Source: an uncultured Gemmatimonadota bacterium | GTDB lineage: Bacteria > Gemmatimonadota > Gemmatimonadetes > Gemmatimonadales > Gemmatimonadaceae | NCBI GenBank assembly: GCA_902825965.1 | Contig: CADEDA010000004.1 | Span: forward strand, 198,496 to 262,495 | DNA: 64,000 nucleotides | Reading direction: 5' to 3' | In this document: in pieces, positions 62,120-64,000 of the stretch | Layout of the letters: the number at the start of each line of letters is the position of its first letter | Position numbering within the stretch: position 1 is the stretch's first letter | Made by a program: the position numbers and the translations under genes | Notes under the pieces: model-generated | Seen by the model: the letters and a program-made list of their open reading frames with translations, nothing else | Told to the model about the DNA's origin: nothing | Database searches by the model: none

Positions 62120-63544
62120 TCAGTAGAACCCGGTGCCGTCCAGTCCGCCGGGCACGCGCCGGCGCATCAGCTGCAGTGCGCTGGGGAACACGTCGGTGGT
62201 GCGTCGCGGGACACCCGTCGCGGCCTGCGAGAGCAGCAACGGCACCAGCAGGTGCTCGCGATGCAGCGCGCCGTGGGCCGAGCGGTGCGGGATGGGCTCG
62301 TACTTGGCGCGGAAGTCCCAGTCCCGTGCGGCCGAGAGGATGATCTCGCCCGAGCGCGGTGCGCCGGCCAGCGCGATGATCTGCACCAGCGAGTCGGGAT
62401 AGTCGGAGTCGAACGTCACGGCGTGCACTTCGTCGGCGGAGAGGCCGCGGGCCGCCGTCGGCGCGGCGAACACGGCGGCGAGGCCGAGCGGATCGCCGGT
62501 GCGCGGCGTGTAGTGGTATCGCCCCTGGTCATCGCGGTGCACGAGTGCGCTGCCGCGCTGGCGGGCGTGCACCTCGCAGGACGCCCCGTCGCGCGGGAGC
62601 AGCGCGAGGTCCACCGAGGGACGTGTGAGCAGTTGCTCCAGCAGGCCGGTCCACCGCGGCGCGAGCGCCGGCCACCAGGGCCGCTCCCGCGCTGCGAGCT
62701 CGAGATACACGTGCGCCATCGCGTTACCGCTCACCATGACGGCGGCGTCGCCGCCGCCGAGGAAGACCCAGGGATGGGCGCGCACCCGCAGGCCCCACTG
62801 TGCGAGCAGCCCGGCGAGGTCCTCGTGGGACTGCACCGGCGAGTGCCCGTGGTCGCTCACGACCATGATCCGCAGCTCGTCGGCCCAGCCGCCGCGCCGG
62901 GCGAGCTCCTGCAGCCGCGCGACGGTGCCGTCGACGATGCGCATGGCATCGAGCACCAACGGCGAGCCGTGGCCGAGCTGGTGCGAGAGCTTGTCGATGC
63001 CCGGCTGGGCGAAGAACGCGATGTCCGGGCGCTCGGTCGCCACGCGGTGGGCGACGCGTTCCGAGAGCTCGCGGTCGATCCGCAGCCAGCCCGGGACATC
63101 GCCACGGAAGTGTGTCCATCCCATGCGCAGGCCGAAGGAGAGTCCGGCCCCGATGCGCTGGGCGCCCACGAGTCCACGGCCGATGGGCGTGAAGGCCCCG
63201 AGCGGTCGCTCGCCGTGTTCGAACAGCGTGCGATGCTCGGCCGAGAGGTCGACGTCCTGCCGCAGCGCCTCCCAGCCCACGTACGAGCGCGCCCGTCCGG
63301 GGCCGCGGCGGGCGGTACCGGCACGGTCCCACCAGCGGATGCCGGGGATGCCCGCGCGCCCGGGATGCAGCCCGAGCAGGAACGGCGTGTACGCGGGCCC
63401 GGTGACCGAGGGGAACACGGACGTGACCGTGTGTGCGCTGCCCGTGGCGCGCAGCGCTGCGAGGGCGGGGAGCGCACCCGAGTCCATCGCGGCGAAGAGC
63501 GCGTCGGGACGCGCGCCGTCGGCGACGAGGATGACGAGCGTCAC
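62120..63544 (-). CDS. alkaline-phosphatase-superfamily phosphodiesterase
   Basis: 474 residues from GTG 63544; an in-frame ATG at 63601 would add 19 residues but overlap the divergent gene's start. Metal-binding layout of type I phosphodiesterase/nucleotide pyrophosphatase: VADGARPD (Asp), VFPSVTGPAYTPFLLG (Thr nucleophile), AFFAQPGIDKLSHQLG (Asp/His) and VVSDHGHSPV (Asp-His). No signal peptide, so cytosolic or exported another way. The substrate may be a nucleotide, phospholipid or phosphonate. Confidence 0.88.
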   Translation of the reverse strand: MTLVILVADGARPDALFAAMDSGALPALAALRATGSAHTVTSVFPSVTGPAYTPFLLGLHPGRAGIPGIRWWDRAGTARRGPGRARSYVGWEALRQDVDLSAEHRTLFEHGERPLGAFTPIGRGLVGAQRIGAGLSFGLRMGWTHFRGDVPGWLRIDRELSERVAHRVATERPDIAFFAQPGIDKLSHQLGHGSPLVLDAMRIVDGTVARLQELARRGGWADELRIMVVSDHGHSPVQSHEDLAGLLAQWGLRVRAHPWVFLGGGDAAVMVSGNAMAHVYLELAARERPWWPALAPRWTGLLEQLLTRPSVDLALLPRDGASCEVHARQRGSALVHRDDQGRYHYTPRTGDPLGLAAVFAAPTAARGLSADEVHAVTFDSDYPDSLVQIIALAGAPRSGEIILSAARDWDFRAKYEPIPHRSAHGALHREHLLVPLLLSQAATGVPRRTTDVFPSALQLMRRRVPGGLDGTGFY

Positions 63545-63599
63545 GTCAGGCGGGGAATGGGTCGCTCTCGGGCATCCCTCAAGGTAAACTTCATCCGCC

Positions 63600-64000
63600 A
63601 TGGCACCCAAGCGCACATCCAAGACGTCGTCCGCCACGCCGGCCGCGCCGTCGTCCGGCAGGAAGCCCACCGTGAAGGGACCGCGCGCCGCGAGCGGCAA
63701 TCGCGTCGATCCCGAGCGGATGGAGGCCGCCGCGAAGGAATCGATCGCCGGGCTGAAGGAGCGCATCGACGAGGGCCGCCGCGCGTCGGGGACGTTCCGT
63801 GCGATCGTCGAGGACAAACTCCCGCGGCACGCGAACGACGACGACATCGGCGACTTCTCCTGGGCCCTCACCGAGGACGCGAAGCTGTTGCAGTACGGCG
63901 GCCCGCGCGCCGACTTCCGGTCCACCGACACCTGGCGCGTGATGCGCATCATGTCGGAGTTCATCGAGGGCTTCGACACGCTCGCCAAGGTGGAGAAGGG
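63600..64000 (+). CDS. LOG-family/TIGR00730 Rossmann protein, N-terminal part (cut by right edge)
   Basis: The first 133 residues of a longer protein. A Lys/Ser/Pro-rich start (1-35) precedes KESIAGLKERIDEGRRASGT and the family-specific DFSWALTEDAKLLQYGGP, FRSTDTWRVMRIMSEFIEGF, DTLAKVEKG. In this family the Rossmann core with GSAR and PGGxGT follows, past the window. Bacterial members hydrolyse nucleoside 5'-monophosphates to base and ribose-5-phosphate. The ATG overlaps, on the opposite strand, a possible upstream start of the phosphodiesterase gene. Confidence 0.8.
   Translation, partial: MAPKRTSKTSSATPAAPSSGRKPTVKGPRAASGNRVDPERMEAAAKESIAGLKERIDEGRRASGTFRAIVEDKLPRHANDDDIGDFSWALTEDAKLLQYGGPRADFRSTDTWRVMRIMSEFIEGFDTLAKVEK

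Overview
The window is GC-rich, gene-dense bacterial chromosome with short intergenic gaps, many 1-8 nt stop/start overlaps (ATGA, GTGA, TGATG) and frequent GTG or TTG starts. The mix of secreted amidohydrolases and serine hydrolases, an ECF sigma/anti-sigma pair, Ig-like/beta-propeller lipoproteins, a globin-coupled chemoreceptor and a SUF Fe-S operon fits an aerobic Gram-negative soil or freshwater bacterium. Gemmatimonadota is my best guess; it is an inference from gene content, not proven. I saw no rRNA, tRNA, CRISPR array, prophage or integrative element.

Layout. 0-3.7 kb: divergent amidohydrolase (cut by the edge) and AraC regulator, then a two-gene unit encoding an NTF2-like/amidohydrolase fusion and a DUF2785-like exported protein. 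3.7-5.1 kb: gene-poor, with a small membrane protein and a decayed IS3-family end. 5.1-10.8 kb: an exported protein ending in a TonB-plug-like segment, a membrane glycosyltransferase, a GT2 transferase and a gamma-glutamyltransferase. 10.9-18.4 kb: a haem-globin chemoreceptor and the operon sufB-sufC-sufD-sufU-Rieske-sufS, with a palindromic candidate operator upstream. 18.6-26.7 kb: a diguanylate cyclase, a Vgb-like propeller, a protein of twelve 16-residue glycine-rich repeats, the FAD/4Fe-4S subunit of a molybdenum hydroxylase, and a ChaN-like protein. 26.7-33.4 kb: a Fic-tail-like regulator, a thioredoxin-fold protein, an M23 peptidase, YhbY, a serine hydrolase, and the Mo and 2Fe-2S subunits of the molybdenum enzyme, 6 kb from their FAD partner. 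33.5-39.6 kb: a 7Fe ferredoxin, an ICMT-like methyltransferase, an alpha/beta hydrolase, an AI-2E-type permease, RNase D, a SufT-like protein and a second serine hydrolase. 39.8-44.0 kb: ECF sigma, anti-sigma and double-PDZ protein, then a matrixin-type protease with an alpha/beta hydrolase.

44.2-51 kb: two lipoproteins end in a strong terminator; next to it is a consensus promoter whose -10 lies in CsoR-like inverted repeats, driving a copper P1B-ATPase that may be cotranscribed with a flavin monooxygenase and a VOC protein. 51-53.7 kb: a methyltransferase, QueG, and a MerR/thioredoxin divergent pair with a 20-bp palindrome between them. 53.7-60.7 kb: a seven-gene efflux operon (TetR, TolC, HlyD, two ABC ATPases, two ABC-2 permeases) in which nucleotide-binding defects are split between the ATPases so that one composite site looks intact and one degenerate. 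60.8-64 kb: a PlsC-like acyltransferase, an exported-type phosphodiesterase and the start of a LOG-family gene.

The genes mostly describe envelope and redox physiology: Fe-S assembly (SUF, SufT-like), Fe-S and molybdenum enzymes, copper export, redox-linked MerR/thioredoxin, drug efflux and secreted hydrolases. The least expected items are the asymmetric ABC pair, the plug-only exported protein, the 16-residue repeat protein, the split molybdenum hydroxylase genes and a family of C-rich intergenic tracts that abut stop codons.
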